DNA of 64,000 nucleotides, taken from the NCBI RefSeq assembly GCF_024347195.1, contig NZ_AP025281.1:2046001-2110000 (forward strand), in the 5' to 3' direction. Numbering within the stretch: position 1 is the first letter of the stretch; each line of letters opens with the position of its first letter. Positions 17,257-26,674 of the stretch are shown here, piece after piece. Made by a program: the position numbers and the translations under genes. The notes under the pieces were generated by a model. The model was not told the DNA's origin. It searched no databases and saw only the letters and a list, made by a program, of their open reading frames with translations. This DNA comes from Aliamphritea hakodatensis. GTDB lineage: Bacteria > Pseudomonadota > Gammaproteobacteria > Pseudomonadales > Balneatricaceae.

Positions 17257-18639
17257 ATGCGAAATTTTGTGTTGTTGCCACTAGCGGCAGCTGTACTGAC
17301 TTTGACTGGATGTGGCACATCTAATCCTATCTACGGTGAGAACGGTCTGATCAAAGACCGCAGCCAGGACTATGAAAAGTCGCAAACCAGTCAGCGGCTG
17401 GAAATTCCGCCAAGCCTGCGTGACGATACGATTCAGATGAGTGACCGTCTTGAAGTGCCGACTGTGGGTGAGACGTCTGTTGCCCGTAAACAGGAGTTTA
17501 CCGTACCGCGTCCTGAGTTCTTCTACGCTGAAGCCGGTGGTGAAAACGTTGCCATGAAGCGCGACGGTCTGGATAAAGTGTTAATTGTTGATGAGCCGAT
17601 TGCTGATGTCTGGACCCGGGTACAGAGCTACTGGGCCAGCCGTGGTATCAAACTCAGCGAATCTTCCCCCCGTGAAGGTGTAATGGAAACCGAGTGGGTG
17701 GATACCGCCGGTAAAGATTACGGTTTCTTCGACAGCGTGGTGAATACTGTCACCTTCCGCGATGTGGAAGGTGACGTGAGTGATAAGGTCCGTGTCAGCC
17801 TGCGTCCGGTGGAAGATGATTACCAGCGTACCGAGATAGTTATGGATCACAGCCGTGTGCCGCAGGAAGCACGTCCGGCGACCGTTGACTGGGAAAAGAG
17901 CACGGATAACGCCTACAAAGCGAATCAGATGTTTGAGATGCTGCGCTTCCTGAGCCGTCCGGCGCACAAGCCGACCACACAGCGTGAGCTGGCAGTTGAG
18001 GCGCAGCGCGTTAAACGTCCGCAACTGGGACGTGATGCCAACGGTTTCCCTGCACTGAAGATTTCCGGCACCATTGATCAGGCATGGGGTGAAGTCAACC
18101 GGGCACTGGACAGTGCCGGTCTGGATATCGGTACCCGTGATCAGCAGTTGGGTGTGATTTACATGACCTATGCGACCACTACGCCGTTTGATGAAGGTCC
18201 GACACTGGGCTTCTTTGAGTGGCTGCACTCCGACCGTGAAGAAATTAAGCTGGATACCACCGGGTTATCTGAAGTGCTGGGGCTGGGTGACAGCGATCAG
18301 GACGCCAATATTAAGTATTCATCTGTTGCTGAAGGCTTCCAGCCGGGCAGCCGTAAAGGTGAAGAAAAGCCGTGGACCGATCCGACGGATCTTTCCAAGC
18401 GTAAAGGCTATAAAATCTGGTTAGGTAACCGGGTTATCTACGTGTTTGGCGATAATGAAGGTGTCATTAACGAAAATACCGGTGACTATGAACACATCGG
18501 ACGTTATCAGCTGCAGCTGCGCCGGACCAATGATGGTGCCTTCCTGGTGGTTAAGACAGATAAAGATGTATCTGCTCCGAAAACCATCGCTGAGGAAATC
18601 CTCTGGGAAGTTAAGGACAACCTGAATCAGGCCGGTTAA
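17257..18639 (+). CDS. bamC: Outer membrane assembly lipoprotein BamC
   Basis: A lipoprotein subunit of the BAM complex that inserts beta-barrel proteins into the outer membrane. The signal sequence MRNFVLLPLAAAVLTLTGCG ends in a lipobox (LTGC, Cys19). The unstructured, BamD-binding N-terminal part is followed by two helix-grip domains (about 110-210 and 245-450). The ATG at 17257 gives a standard lipoprotein signal; the frame extends 39 bp upstream without merit. About 460 residues, somewhat longer than E. coli BamC (344), as in other marine relatives. It stands apart from dapA and purC, its usual neighbours. Confidence 0.88.
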   Translation: MRNFVLLPLAAAVLTLTGCGTSNPIYGENGLIKDRSQDYEKSQTSQRLEIPPSLRDDTIQMSDRLEVPTVGETSVARKQEFTVPRPEFFYAEAGGENVAMKRDGLDKVLIVDEPIADVWTRVQSYWASRGIKLSESSPREGVMETEWVDTAGKDYGFFDSVVNTVTFRDVEGDVSDKVRVSLRPVEDDYQRTEIVMDHSRVPQEARPATVDWEKSTDNAYKANQMFEMLRFLSRPAHKPTTQRELAVEAQRVKRPQLGRDANGFPALKISGTIDQAWGEVNRALDSAGLDIGTRDQQLGVIYMTYATTTPFDEGPTLGFFEWLHSDREEIKLDTTGLSEVLGLGDSDQDANIKYSSVAEGFQPGSRKGEEKPWTDPTDLSKRKGYKIWLGNRVIYVFGDNEGVINENTGDYEHIGRYQLQLRRTNDGAFLVVKTDKDVSAPKTIAEEILWEVKDNLNQAG

Positions 18640-18662
18640 TAGCCGCTGGATTTATGCATAGC

Positions 18663-18691
18663 AAAAAGGGCCTGAGGAAGGCCCTTTTTTT
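18663..18691 (+). terminator. Intrinsic terminator after bamC
   Basis: Stem AAAAAGGGCC / GGCCCTTTTT with a TGAGGAA loop and a seven-T run; the upstream A run would let it work in both directions. Confidence 0.92.
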
Positions 18692-18717
18692 GTATCTGTC
18701 ATAAGGAGAACGTTCTG

Positions 18718-19668
18718 ATGAATGTTGTGTTTCTGGATCTGGCGACTCTGGATTTTGATGATTTAAATCTGGCCCCGCTGCAGCAGGGTGGCTGGCATTT
18801 CAGCAGTTATGCATCCACCGGGCCGGAGCAGGTCGCCGGACGGATCTGTAATGCGGATGTGGTTATCGTCAATAAGGTGGTGCTCAGTGAGGCGTTGCTG
18901 GCCGGGGCGAAGAAGCTGCGGCTGGTCTGTATTGCGGCAACCGGGACCAATAATGTGGACCTGACCGCCGCACGGCAGCTTGGAATAACTGTAACTAATT
19001 GTCAGGCTTACGGTACCCGTTCGGTGACCCAGCATGTGATGGCGATGATGCTGGCGCTGCATACTAATCTGATTGCATATGACCGGGCGGTGAAACAAGG
19101 TGACTGGGGCCGTTCAGAACAGTTTTGTCTGCTGGATTATCCGGTGTCAGAACTGGCGGGTAAAACGCTGGGGCTGGTGGGCTATGGTGAGCTGGGGCAG
19201 GAAGTTGCCCGGCTGGCTGAAGCCTTTGGGATGCAGGTGATTGTGGCCCGGCGCGCCGGGCAGGAAAAGCCCGGACGGTTACCGCTGGCTGAGGTTTTGA
19301 TGAACGCGGATGTGCTCAGCCTGCACTGCCCGCTCACGGAAGATACCCGGGACCTGATAGATGCTGCTGCACTGGCTACAATGAAACCGGGCAGTTTTTT
19401 AATCAATACCGCCCGTGGCGGCATCGTTAATGAAGCTGCGCTGGCGGATGCGCTGCGCTCAGGGCATCTTGCCGGTGCGGCGACGGATGTGCTCAGTGTG
19501 GAGCCACCAAAAGAAGGCAATGTGTTACTCGCCGATGATATTCCTAATCTGATCATTACGCCCCACAGTGCCTGGGGCAGCGTGCAGGCAAGGCAGCGGA
19601 TTGCAGATCAGGTTGCCGAGAACATTGCGGCTCATGTATCGGGAGCGCTGTTGCGGGTGGTGAACTGA
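18718..19668 (+). CDS. D-2-hydroxyacid dehydrogenase (glycerate dehydrogenase-like)
   Basis: A 316-residue NAD(P)-dependent oxidoreductase that interconverts 2-oxo and D-2-hydroxy acids. The Rossmann motif LGLVGYGELGQEVARLAEAFG begins near residue 148; catalytic Arg lies in INTARGGIVNE, the Glu in LSVEPP and the His in ITPHSAWGS. The N-terminal catalytic part (IAATGTNNVDLTAAR) is typical of HprA/hydroxypyruvate reductase-like members. ATG at 18718 follows ATAAGGAG. It is followed by a DCC-family gene 18 bp away, so a two-gene operon is likely. Confidence 0.9.
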   Translation: MNVVFLDLATLDFDDLNLAPLQQGGWHFSSYASTGPEQVAGRICNADVVIVNKVVLSEALLAGAKKLRLVCIAATGTNNVDLTAARQLGITVTNCQAYGTRSVTQHVMAMMLALHTNLIAYDRAVKQGDWGRSEQFCLLDYPVSELAGKTLGLVGYGELGQEVARLAEAFGMQVIVARRAGQEKPGRLPLAEVLMNADVLSLHCPLTEDTRDLIDAAALATMKPGSFLINTARGGIVNEAALADALRSGHLAGAATDVLSVEPPKEGNVLLADDIPNLIITPHSAWGSVQARQRIADQVAENIAAHVSGALLRVVN

Positions 19669-19686
19669 ATTTTCAGGAGCGCCTCT

Positions 19687-20046
19687 ATGGCCAGATTAAG
19701 AGTGTTCTATGATGGCAGTTGTCCCCGGTGCCGGCGGGACCGGGCAGATTATGAGCGTCTTGATCCTGATCCTGCCGGCGTGGAGTGGTTTGATATCACC
19801 GGCCAGGATGCTTATCTGATGGCTCTGGGGATAGACCCCTATCTGGCCCTGACTGAGCTTCATCTTCAGGCGGAAGATGGTCGGGTGCTCAGGGAGCTGG
19901 ATGCCTATATATTACTGCTGCAAAGGATTCCCCGGTACCGCGGGCTCAGTTGGCTGATAGGCCTGCCGGGGATTAAGCAGGTGCTGTCCTGTTTGTATCG
20001 CTGGTCGGTAAAACGCCGGTTACGGCGGGAAGGGCGGCTGGATTAG
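19687..20046 (+). CDS. DUF393 (DCC) thiol-disulfide oxidoreductase family protein
   Basis: A 119-residue protein of the DCC/DUF393 family. The N-terminal FYDGSCPRCRRD carries the CxxC pair (Cys12, Cys15) in a thioredoxin-like context, and WFDITGQD and the DAYILLLQRIPRY stretch follow as in the family. Function is not established; redox activity is predicted. It follows the 2-hydroxyacid dehydrogenase and overlaps the convergent yacL gene by 4 bp at the stops. Confidence 0.87.
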   Translation: MARLRVFYDGSCPRCRRDRADYERLDPDPAGVEWFDITGQDAYLMALGIDPYLALTELHLQAEDGRVLRELDAYILLLQRIPRYRGLSWLIGLPGIKQVLSCLYRWSVKRRLRREGRLD

Positions 20047-20432
20047 CCGCTGTTCTCACGCACGAAGCTTTGCCAGTCTGTCAGTGCGTCGATGAAGTCT
20101 TCCAGCCCGCAGTGGCTGTCTGCTTCTTCATCGTAGAAGTCGAAATCGTTCTCCAGACCTGCGTCGGCCAGGCCGTAATCTTCACTGAGGCTCTGGTGGC
20201 AAATCCGGGCGCTGCCGTCTTCCAGTATTAACTGATACTCATCCGAGGCATGTTCCCAGCTCATGCTGGCACCGGCCAGTACTGACTCTGCCTGACGGAT
20301 AATCCGACTCAGCTCAGCGTCGTGTTGCGGCTGATGAAGGGCTGCATTCAGCCAGTGGCCAAAGGCTTCGTGAGGCATCGCAAAGCTTGCCTGGCAGCCG
20401 AGAATGTAATCCTGATTAAACTGATAATCCAC
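20043..20432 (-). CDS. yacL: YacL family protein (UPF0231)
   Basis: A 129-residue conserved protein of unknown function that I recognise as YacL/UPF0231. It begins MDYQFNQDYILGCQASFAM, has the AFGHWLNAAL segment and ends with the acidic FDFYDEEADSHCGLEDFIDAL block seen in E. coli YacL (NYYDEESLSLCGVEDFL). Strongly acidic and soluble. It lies 25 bp downstream of rluA on the same strand, so it may be the last gene of the rlmD-rluA operon. Confidence 0.85.
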   Translation of the reverse strand: MDYQFNQDYILGCQASFAMPHEAFGHWLNAALHQPQHDAELSRIIRQAESVLAGASMSWEHASDEYQLILEDGSARICHQSLSEDYGLADAGLENDFDFYDEEADSHCGLEDFIDALTDWQSFVRENSG

Positions 20433-20457
20433 GTGTGTTCCGTTATGGCGGTTAGCG

Positions 20458-21099
20458 TCAGAAGTCGGCGGGTGCGGTAAAGGTCAGTGATTCACCGCTG
20501 GCCGGGTGGCTGAAGGTCAGCTGTTCAGCGTGCAGGAGCAGGCGGGGGGCCATCGCCTGCTGAGCTTCGCTGGCATAGAAGCGGTCGCCGACAATCGGAT
20601 GGCCAAGTGCCAGCATATGGACTCGCAGCTGGTGTGAACGACCGGTCACCGGATAGAGGTTAACCTGACATTTATCATCCATCCGCTGGGTTATTTCCCA
20701 GCGGGTCTGAGCAGGTTTACCCTGTTCATGGTCGACCATCTGCAGAGGCCGGTTATCCCAGTCGCAGCGCAAAGGCAGATCCACCAGTCCCTGGTCTTCA
20801 GCCGGCGAGCCGGCAATGACTGCCCGGTAGTATTTGTCGGTTTCCCGATTCTGAAACTGCATGCTCAGGTGGCGGTGGCTTTCGGCGCTGAGGGCGATCA
20901 CCATCACACCGGAGGTGGCGTAGTCCAGGCGGTGTACGATACGGGCAGTTGGGAAATCTGTCTGGGCACGCCGCCACAGACAGTCCTGTTTATCTTCACC
21001 TTTACCCGGCACAGAGAGCAGATCGGCAGGTTTATTCACGACGATCAGCTGATCGTCGCTGTAGAGGACCTGTTCTGCTGCAAGGGAGGGGTAAATCAT
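20458..21099 (-). CDS. rluA: RluA-type pseudouridine synthase
   Basis: A 213-residue RNA pseudouridine synthase that probably modifies 23S rRNA U746 and tRNA U32. The catalytic motif IVHRLDYATSG contains the essential Asp; VNKPADLLSVPG and the C-terminal YPVTGRSHQLRVHMLALGHPIVGDRFY block are characteristic of RluA. The start is set at the ATG at 21099, which overlaps the rlmD stop as TAATG and has GGAG upstream; a GTG 15 bp earlier is less likely. Co-transcribed with rlmD, so two rRNA-modifying enzymes form one unit. Confidence 0.92.
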   Translation of the reverse strand: MIYPSLAAEQVLYSDDQLIVVNKPADLLSVPGKGEDKQDCLWRRAQTDFPTARIVHRLDYATSGVMVIALSAESHRHLSMQFQNRETDKYYRAVIAGSPAEDQGLVDLPLRCDWDNRPLQMVDHEQGKPAQTRWEITQRMDDKCQVNLYPVTGRSHQLRVHMLALGHPIVGDRFYASEAQQAMAPRLLLHAEQLTFSHPASGESLTFTAPADF

Positions 21100-22538
21100 T
21101 ACCGGCGTCTCCACAGGCCCTGTTTCACCGGCTTGCTGCTGCTTTTACGTTTTTTCTGGGAGTCTTCCCGCAGATGGCTGTGCTTACCCAGCAGTTTTTC
21201 CTGCTGTTCCGGTTTAAAGTCCGGGTCACGCTCAAACAGTGCGACGGATTCAATATGGTGGGTCTGGGGAAACATATCCGCCAGCATAAAGCGGCTCAGC
21301 TTGTAACCGTACCGTTGTAACTGACCGCCATCGCGGGCCAGCGCACCCGGGTTGCAGGCAATGTAGAGAATCTTTTCAGCTTTCAGCTTACAAACCTGCT
21401 CAATAATGTTTTCCGCACCGGCCCGTGGCGGGTCCAGCAGAATTTTATCGTAGCTGTCTTTGTACCATTGGGTATGAATAATGGTGTCGGCCAGGTTGGC
21501 ACGGAAAAAACGGCAGTTCTCAATGTCATTGGCAGCGGCGTTAGCGGTTGCCTGTTCTACCATGGCGTCGCTGCCTTCCACGCCGGTTACCTGCGCCGCC
21601 TTGCGGGCCAGCGGCAACGAGAAGTTACCCAGCCCGCAGAACAGGTCGAGGACCTTGTCGTCAGGCTGAATATCCAGCAGGGTCAGGGCCTGATCAACCA
21701 TCTGGCGGTTAATCTCGCCGTTAACCTGAATAAAGTCGCCGCTGTGAAAAGTCAGGTTCACGTCGCTGACCTGATAACTGGAACTGTGTCGTTCACTTTT
21801 CTCGTACTGCAGTGTCAGGCCGTAGGCATCACAAACCGAAGTAAAAATGGTCAGTTCTTCTTCGTTCAGCGGTTTAACATGGCGAACACTGAACAGTCCG
21901 CCGGTATCCCCGAGGCTGATATCCAGGTGCGTCAGGTGTTTAACGGTCGGCAATACCTCAAGTGCATCACGCAGGCTGGCGCAGATGCTATCCAGCCGCG
22001 GGTCCAGAACCGGGCAGTTATCGATCTGGGTCAGCAGGTTGGATGCCCGGCGACGGAAACCGATAATCACTTCACCGTCGGCTCGCTGGTTAATGCCGAT
22101 ACGGGCACTGCGGCGGTAGTTCTGTGCAGGCCCCTGTAATGCCGGCAAGGTTTGTTCAGGCGTCAGATTACCGATGCGCGACAGCTGCTCCAGTACCTGG
22201 GTCTGCTTGTGGCTGACCTGAGCCTGCTGGCTGAGGTGTTGCAGGTCGCAGCCGCCGCAGGTGTGGTAATGCTCGCAAAAAGGCGCCACTCTGTCTGAGC
22301 TGGCGCTGATCACTTCCACACAGTCAGCTTCATTGAACTTGGATTTAGCGTTGTGCAGCTTTGCAATCACGGTTTCGCCGGGCAGTGCATTACTGACAAA
22401 GGTGGCTTTGCCGCTGAGGCGTCCGACGCCGCGACCGTCATGGCTGAGTGAGTCGATAACCAGCTCAGCCGGTTCACTGGAAACGGGCTTGTGTGGCTGG
22501 CTTGATTTAGAACGGTGACGTTGGTTGGCTCGGCGCAT
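21099..22538 (-). CDS. rlmD: 23S rRNA (uracil-1939-C5) methyltransferase RlmD
   Basis: A 479-residue RumA-family methyltransferase. It has an N-terminal TRAM domain (about 20-75, LVIDSLSHDGRGVGRLSGKATFV), the Fe-S cysteine cluster PFCEHYHTCGGCDLQHL with the later Cys of NCPVLD, an SAM-binding motif LDLFCGLGNFSLPLA and the catalytic-cysteine motif LYIACNPGALARD. ATG at 22538 (MRRANQRHRSK, a basic N-terminus) is preferred to the TTG at 22595. It leads the rlmD-rluA(-yacL) unit. Confidence 0.93.
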   Translation of the reverse strand: MRRANQRHRSKSSQPHKPVSSEPAELVIDSLSHDGRGVGRLSGKATFVSNALPGETVIAKLHNAKSKFNEADCVEVISASSDRVAPFCEHYHTCGGCDLQHLSQQAQVSHKQTQVLEQLSRIGNLTPEQTLPALQGPAQNYRRSARIGINQRADGEVIIGFRRRASNLLTQIDNCPVLDPRLDSICASLRDALEVLPTVKHLTHLDISLGDTGGLFSVRHVKPLNEEELTIFTSVCDAYGLTLQYEKSERHSSSYQVSDVNLTFHSGDFIQVNGEINRQMVDQALTLLDIQPDDKVLDLFCGLGNFSLPLARKAAQVTGVEGSDAMVEQATANAAANDIENCRFFRANLADTIIHTQWYKDSYDKILLDPPRAGAENIIEQVCKLKAEKILYIACNPGALARDGGQLQRYGYKLSRFMLADMFPQTHHIESVALFERDPDFKPEQQEKLLGKHSHLREDSQKKRKSSSKPVKQGLWRRR

Positions 22539-22670
22539 GACGGGGCTCTGGTCAGGAAAAGTTTGGCTAGGCCCGTGGTGGTTGCTTAGAAGCAATCTGA
22601 TCGTTAACCGGTGTATTTCCGGCAGGCCTTCTGGACGGCGGATTTTACCAGTGTCAGGCGGGAAAGCAAT

Positions 22671-23450
22671 TTATGTGATCAGCCAGCAGAAATACAGGTA
22701 GATGCTCAGCTCAGAAAGTTGCTGGCAGGCGCCCAGACAATCACCGGTATAACCGCCGATCCGTTTCAGGAAATAGCGCCGGCAGGCAAGGGCAGTAATG
22801 ATCGCCGGTAAGCTGGCTAACCAGATGCCTGTAGTAGAGTATGTGTCGCTGAAAACAGCGGTGATGATCAGAATCAGTATGACCGGCAGGGCAGCAAAGC
22901 TCAGCCCGCCGATGCTGATGCCCCGGCCCATGGTGCGGGCTTTACTGCTGTTATCTGCCCGCACGTACTGATCCATGTATATCAGCAGCAGTGGGCTGAA
23001 GCGGCTCAGGGTATGGGCGAGGATCATCACCAGCGCGATGTCTGTCAGGGTTGTTAATGTCAGAAATTTCAGGCCCAGTGCCAGCAATAAGGCAATACAG
23101 CCGTAACTGCCCAGCTGTGAATCTTTCATGATGGCCAGCACCTGGGATTTTTCCCAGCCGCCGCCAAAGCCGTCAGCACAGTCTGCCAGACCGTCTTCGT
23201 GGAGTGCACCGGTGAGCAGAATGCCGGTGGCTATCGCAAACAGGGTAGCGATTGCCGTGCCGAACAGATACCCGGTTATGGCAAAGCTCAGTGCGCAACC
23301 GCTCCCCACTAACAGGCCGATTACAGGCAGGTAACGGTTGGCCAGCTGGTTGTTTTTCTGGCTGTATTCGACCCCGGCAGGGGCCGGCAGGCGGGTAAAA
23401 AATACCAGCGCGTTAAAAAATAAATGATAGTGCTGTTGCAGAGTTTTCAT
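22671..23450 (-). CDS. cobS: Adenosylcobinamide-GDP ribazoletransferase CobS
   Basis: An inner-membrane enzyme that joins adenosylcobinamide-GDP to alpha-ribazole, the last assembly step of cobalamin. The N-terminal FFTRLPAP, the active-site stretch GALHEDGLADCADGFGGGW (about 83-101) and several hydrophobic helices identify it. The ATG at 23450 is chosen over a GTG two codons earlier. No other cob gene is nearby, so the remaining nucleotide-loop genes must lie elsewhere. The C-terminal half ends in a short cytoplasmic-membrane helix (IYLYFCWLIT). Confidence 0.92.
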   Translation of the reverse strand: MKTLQQHYHLFFNALVFFTRLPAPAGVEYSQKNNQLANRYLPVIGLLVGSGCALSFAITGYLFGTAIATLFAIATGILLTGALHEDGLADCADGFGGGWEKSQVLAIMKDSQLGSYGCIALLLALGLKFLTLTTLTDIALVMILAHTLSRFSPLLLIYMDQYVRADNSSKARTMGRGISIGGLSFAALPVILILIITAVFSDTYSTTGIWLASLPAIITALACRRYFLKRIGGYTGDCLGACQQLSELSIYLYFCWLIT

Positions 23451-23644
23451 GTGCACGCCATGCCGGGTCGCTGACAGGCAATTGTGCCGGTCAACAAATG
23501 TTAATTTATACCTTTGCGCTGTGCATTCCAGCCTTTAGAATTCAACACTATGAGGCGTCGTTGTATCAGGCGGATATTTGCTAAAAAATGTGCCGGCGCT
23601 TGCGGTAACTCCGCGCACTTTAATTTAATCAATCGAGAAGGTCT

Positions 23645-24646
23645 ATGTCCCTGGAACATCCTTTTGCTCAATATGTACGTATTCTTGGTAAAGGTAAGAA
23701 AGGCTCCCGTTCACTGACTCAGGAAGAAGCCCGCGATGCCATGCAGATGATCATCCGGGGTGAAGTTGAGCCGGAGCAGCTCGGGGCATTTATGATGTTG
23801 CTGCGGGTGAAGGAAGAAGCGCCGGAAGAACTGGCGGGTTTTGTATCCGCGGTACGCTCTGAAATGCATCCGCCACAGGATCTGCGGGTTGATATCGACT
23901 GGTCTACCTATGCGGGTAAAAAACGTCAGTTACCCTGGTTCCTGCTCAGCGCGCTGGCCCTTGCCGATGCCGGTTACCGGGTGTTTATGCACGGTGCCCG
24001 TGGCCATACCCATGGCCGGATGTACACCCAGGAAATGCTGGCAATGTTTGGTCTGGAAGCCTGCCAGGACTGGCAGCAGAGTGCCGCCGCGCTGGATCGC
24101 GATAACTTCGCATTTATGTCGATTGAGCAGCTTAGCCCGAAGATGTCGAAGATTATTAATCTGCGCAACATCATGGGTTTACGCTCGCCGGTGCATACTC
24201 TGTGCCGTTTGCTGAATCCGTTACATGCTGAACATACGGTGGACGGGGTGTTTCATCCGGCGTACGGGCCGATGCACCAGAAAACCGCCATGCTGCTGGG
24301 GGTTAAGCGGGGGCTGACAATCAAGGGTGATGGCGGTGAAGCAGAGATTAAACCGGACAGCGACTGTGATCTGCAGTGGACCTTTGACGGTGAATATCAG
24401 GCAACTCAGTGGCCGCGTTATTATCCGCGCCGGCTGGTGAAGCAGGAACTGAGTCTGGAAGCGCTGCCGGGCCTGTGGCGCGGTGAAGTTGCTCATGAAT
24501 ACGGTGAAGGGGCGGTGATTTCCACCCTGGCCACGGTATTACAGCTGCTCAGCGATCAGGCACCGGAGCAGTCTGATGCGGCGGATTATATAGCCAGGGC
24601 AGAGCAGATCTGGGCGAACCGTAATAAGCAGAGGTTTAACGGCTAA
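23645..24646 (+). CDS. ybiB: YbiB/TrpD2-type glycosyl transferase family protein
   Basis: A 333-residue homologue of anthranilate phosphoribosyltransferase (TrpD2/YbiB type). The N-terminal helical part (RSLTQEEARDAMQMIIRGEVEPEQLGAFMMLLRVK) and the MHGARGHTHGRMYTQEML and HPAYGPMHQK segments are typical. YbiB in E. coli binds nucleic acid rather than making tryptophan, and the glycine-rich PRPP loop of TrpD (KHGNR) is not conserved here (MHGAR), which supports a non-Trp role. ATG at 23645 follows GAGAAGG. Single gene. Confidence 0.88.
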   Translation: MSLEHPFAQYVRILGKGKKGSRSLTQEEARDAMQMIIRGEVEPEQLGAFMMLLRVKEEAPEELAGFVSAVRSEMHPPQDLRVDIDWSTYAGKKRQLPWFLLSALALADAGYRVFMHGARGHTHGRMYTQEMLAMFGLEACQDWQQSAAALDRDNFAFMSIEQLSPKMSKIINLRNIMGLRSPVHTLCRLLNPLHAEHTVDGVFHPAYGPMHQKTAMLLGVKRGLTIKGDGGEAEIKPDSDCDLQWTFDGEYQATQWPRYYPRRLVKQELSLEALPGLWRGEVAHEYGEGAVISTLATVLQLLSDQAPEQSDAADYIARAEQIWANRNKQRFNG

Positions 24647-24673
24647 GGTAGCAGTAACGGCTAGCGCCGGGCA

Positions 24674-25843
24674 TCAGTCCCGGCGTAACTTATCGGACAC
24701 CGCAATGGGGTTCGGGAAGTTGAAAATCACCACATAGGTGGACAGCAGGAAAGTCAGAATCGCTGTTGCCTGAATCACATGAGACGCCGCCTGCCCGATC
24801 AGCGCGGTGCTGGTGGCCAGATAGGCAATCAGCAATGAGAATTCACTGATCTGTCCCAGCCGGAAACCCACTTCCCATGCAAGCTGTTTGCTCTCACTGA
24901 TACGGCGTAACAGTACCCGGAACACCAGTGGCTTAAGGGCCAGTACCAGTACCGCCAGTACCAGAGCAGGTACAATAATCTCACCCAGCAGGGCAAGGTT
25001 AAAGCTGGCACCGATCGAAAAGAAAAACAGGATCAGGAAAAAATCCCGCAGCGGCTTCAGGCTGGTGGCGATGTACTGTGCAATCGGGCTGGTAGCCACG
25101 GCTACGCCACCGATAAAGGCGCCGATCTCTGCGGACAGTCCCGCGAGTTGGGCAACTTCTGCCATGCCAAGGCACCAGCCGATAGCCAGCAGGAATATGT
25201 ATTCATGAAAGCGGTCGAACTGATGAATCAGGGGCAGCAGGCAGAAGCGGACAAAGACAAACGCCGCGACAATAATTGCCGGCAGGGCAATGGCCGTTTG
25301 CACAAACATCATTGGATCGCTTTCTTCAGCGCCGGTACTGTTCAGAACCAGCAGTACCATGATGGCGATGATGTCCTGCAGTAGCAGTAAACCGACTACC
25401 AGTTCACCGGTATGTTTGTGATGCAGTACTGTGGTGGGCAGCAGTTTGATGCCAATAATGGTGCTGGAAAACATCAGGGCAACACCGATGATAATGGCTT
25501 CGGTCTGAGTGAAACCGAAGGCGATGCCAACCAGATAACCTATGGCCATGAATATAAGCGCACTGAGTATGGCAACCAGGGTTGCCTTGCGCAGCATCTG
25601 CACCAGATGGGAAGGCTGCATATCCAGCCCGAGCAGGAACAGCAGGAATATAATGCCGATATGGGAAATGTCAGCCAGCAGCTTGGTATCGCCGATGAAT
25701 GCAAAACCGTAGGGGCCGAGCAGCGCCCCCAGCACAATGTAGGCAACCAGCAGGGGTTGGCGGGTATACAGGGCAATGGAAGCAAGCACCGCCGCACCGG
25801 TAAATATCAGGAAAAACGAAAATACTAAACTGTGTTCTGCCAT
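24674..25843 (-). CDS. CPA2 family cation:proton antiporter (KefB/KefC-like membrane domain)
   Basis: A 389-residue Na+(K+)/H+ exchanger domain with about 12 membrane helices, including the family stretches LGALLGPYGFAF, LLFLLGLDMQPSHL, FSSTIIGIKLLP and FIGGVAVATSP. It stops after the membrane domain and lacks the RCK/TrkA-N domain that full-length KefB/C carry, so nucleotide or glutathione control is not expected. Exchange of Na+ or K+ for H+ at the inner membrane is predicted from the family. Convergent with ybiB. Confidence 0.87.
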   Translation of the reverse strand: MAEHSLVFSFFLIFTGAAVLASIALYTRQPLLVAYIVLGALLGPYGFAFIGDTKLLADISHIGIIFLLFLLGLDMQPSHLVQMLRKATLVAILSALIFMAIGYLVGIAFGFTQTEAIIIGVALMFSSTIIGIKLLPTTVLHHKHTGELVVGLLLLQDIIAIMVLLVLNSTGAEESDPMMFVQTAIALPAIIVAAFVFVRFCLLPLIHQFDRFHEYIFLLAIGWCLGMAEVAQLAGLSAEIGAFIGGVAVATSPIAQYIATSLKPLRDFFLILFFFSIGASFNLALLGEIIVPALVLAVLVLALKPLVFRVLLRRISESKQLAWEVGFRLGQISEFSLLIAYLATSTALIGQAASHVIQATAILTFLLSTYVVIFNFPNPIAVSDKLRRD

Positions 25844-26037
25844 GTGCCGGTGAGCCCTCGGGTGAACGGGTCAAAAATCAACAGTTTAATCAATCAGGGC
25901 AGACATATGAAGCGCTGTGCTGATTTAAAGAAGGAATAAAGAGGGTGAACCGTTGTCTAATAACTGATCAATTTACTCGGGTATAGAATGGGTGTATCCT
26001 GCACGCCACAAGAGTTGTATTTGCCACAGGAATATAC

Positions 26038-26631
26038 ATGAATATTACGGTTACTGAGTCGGCCGAGAGCTATCTGGCCGAACTGTTGGAAAAGCAGAAC
26101 GTTGAAGGCATTGCCGTGCGTATGTTTGTGACCCAGCCAGGTACCCCATACGCTGAAACCTGTCTTGCTTACTGCCGGCCGGAAGAAGTTGTTGCCGACG
26201 ATGAATTATTAGAGCTGACCAAGGTTAATTTTTACTTTGAACACAACAGCCTGCCTTACCTTGAAGAAGCGACAGTTGATTATGCCACTGACCGCATGGG
26301 TGGCCAGTTAACAATTAAAGCGCCGAATGCCAAGGTGCCTAAAGTATCCGCAGACAGCCCGATGGACGAGCAGATTACCTATGTACTGTACTCAGACATC
26401 AACCCGGGCCTGGCTTCCCACGGCGGTGAAGTGAAGCTGGTTGAACTGGTGGAAGAAGAAGCCGGCCACATTGCGATTCTGCAGTTTGGCGGTGGTTGTC
26501 AGGGGTGCAGTGCCGTTGATATGACCCTGAAAGACGGTGTTGAGAAAACCCTGATCGAACGTGTCCCGGGCCTGATCGGTGTACGTGATGTGACCGATCA
26601 CTCGGTGCGTGACAACGCTTACTACAAGTAA
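26038..26631 (+). CDS. nfuA: Fe-S cluster carrier NfuA
   Basis: A 197-residue Fe-S biogenesis protein that delivers 4Fe-4S clusters to client enzymes. The N-terminal A-type-like domain (about 1-95, degenerate, without the cluster Cys set) is fused to a NifU-type domain (about 110-190) with the CxxC motif GGGCQGCSAVDMTL (Cys154, Cys157). ATG at 26038 after CAGGAATATAC. Single gene with a terminator directly downstream. Length matches E. coli NfuA (191). Confidence 0.95.
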   Translation: MNITVTESAESYLAELLEKQNVEGIAVRMFVTQPGTPYAETCLAYCRPEEVVADDELLELTKVNFYFEHNSLPYLEEATVDYATDRMGGQLTIKAPNAKVPKVSADSPMDEQITYVLYSDINPGLASHGGEVKLVELVEEEAGHIAILQFGGGCQGCSAVDMTLKDGVEKTLIERVPGLIGVRDVTDHSVRDNAYYK

Positions 26632-26648
26632 GCAGCGGTTTTAAAAAG

Positions 26649-26674
26649 AAAAGGTTCCTTCGGGAGCCTTTTTT
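26649..26674 (+). terminator. Intrinsic terminator after nfuA
   Basis: Stem AAGGTTCC / GGAGCCTT with one G-T wobble pair, a TTCG-type loop and a T-rich tail. Confidence 0.85.
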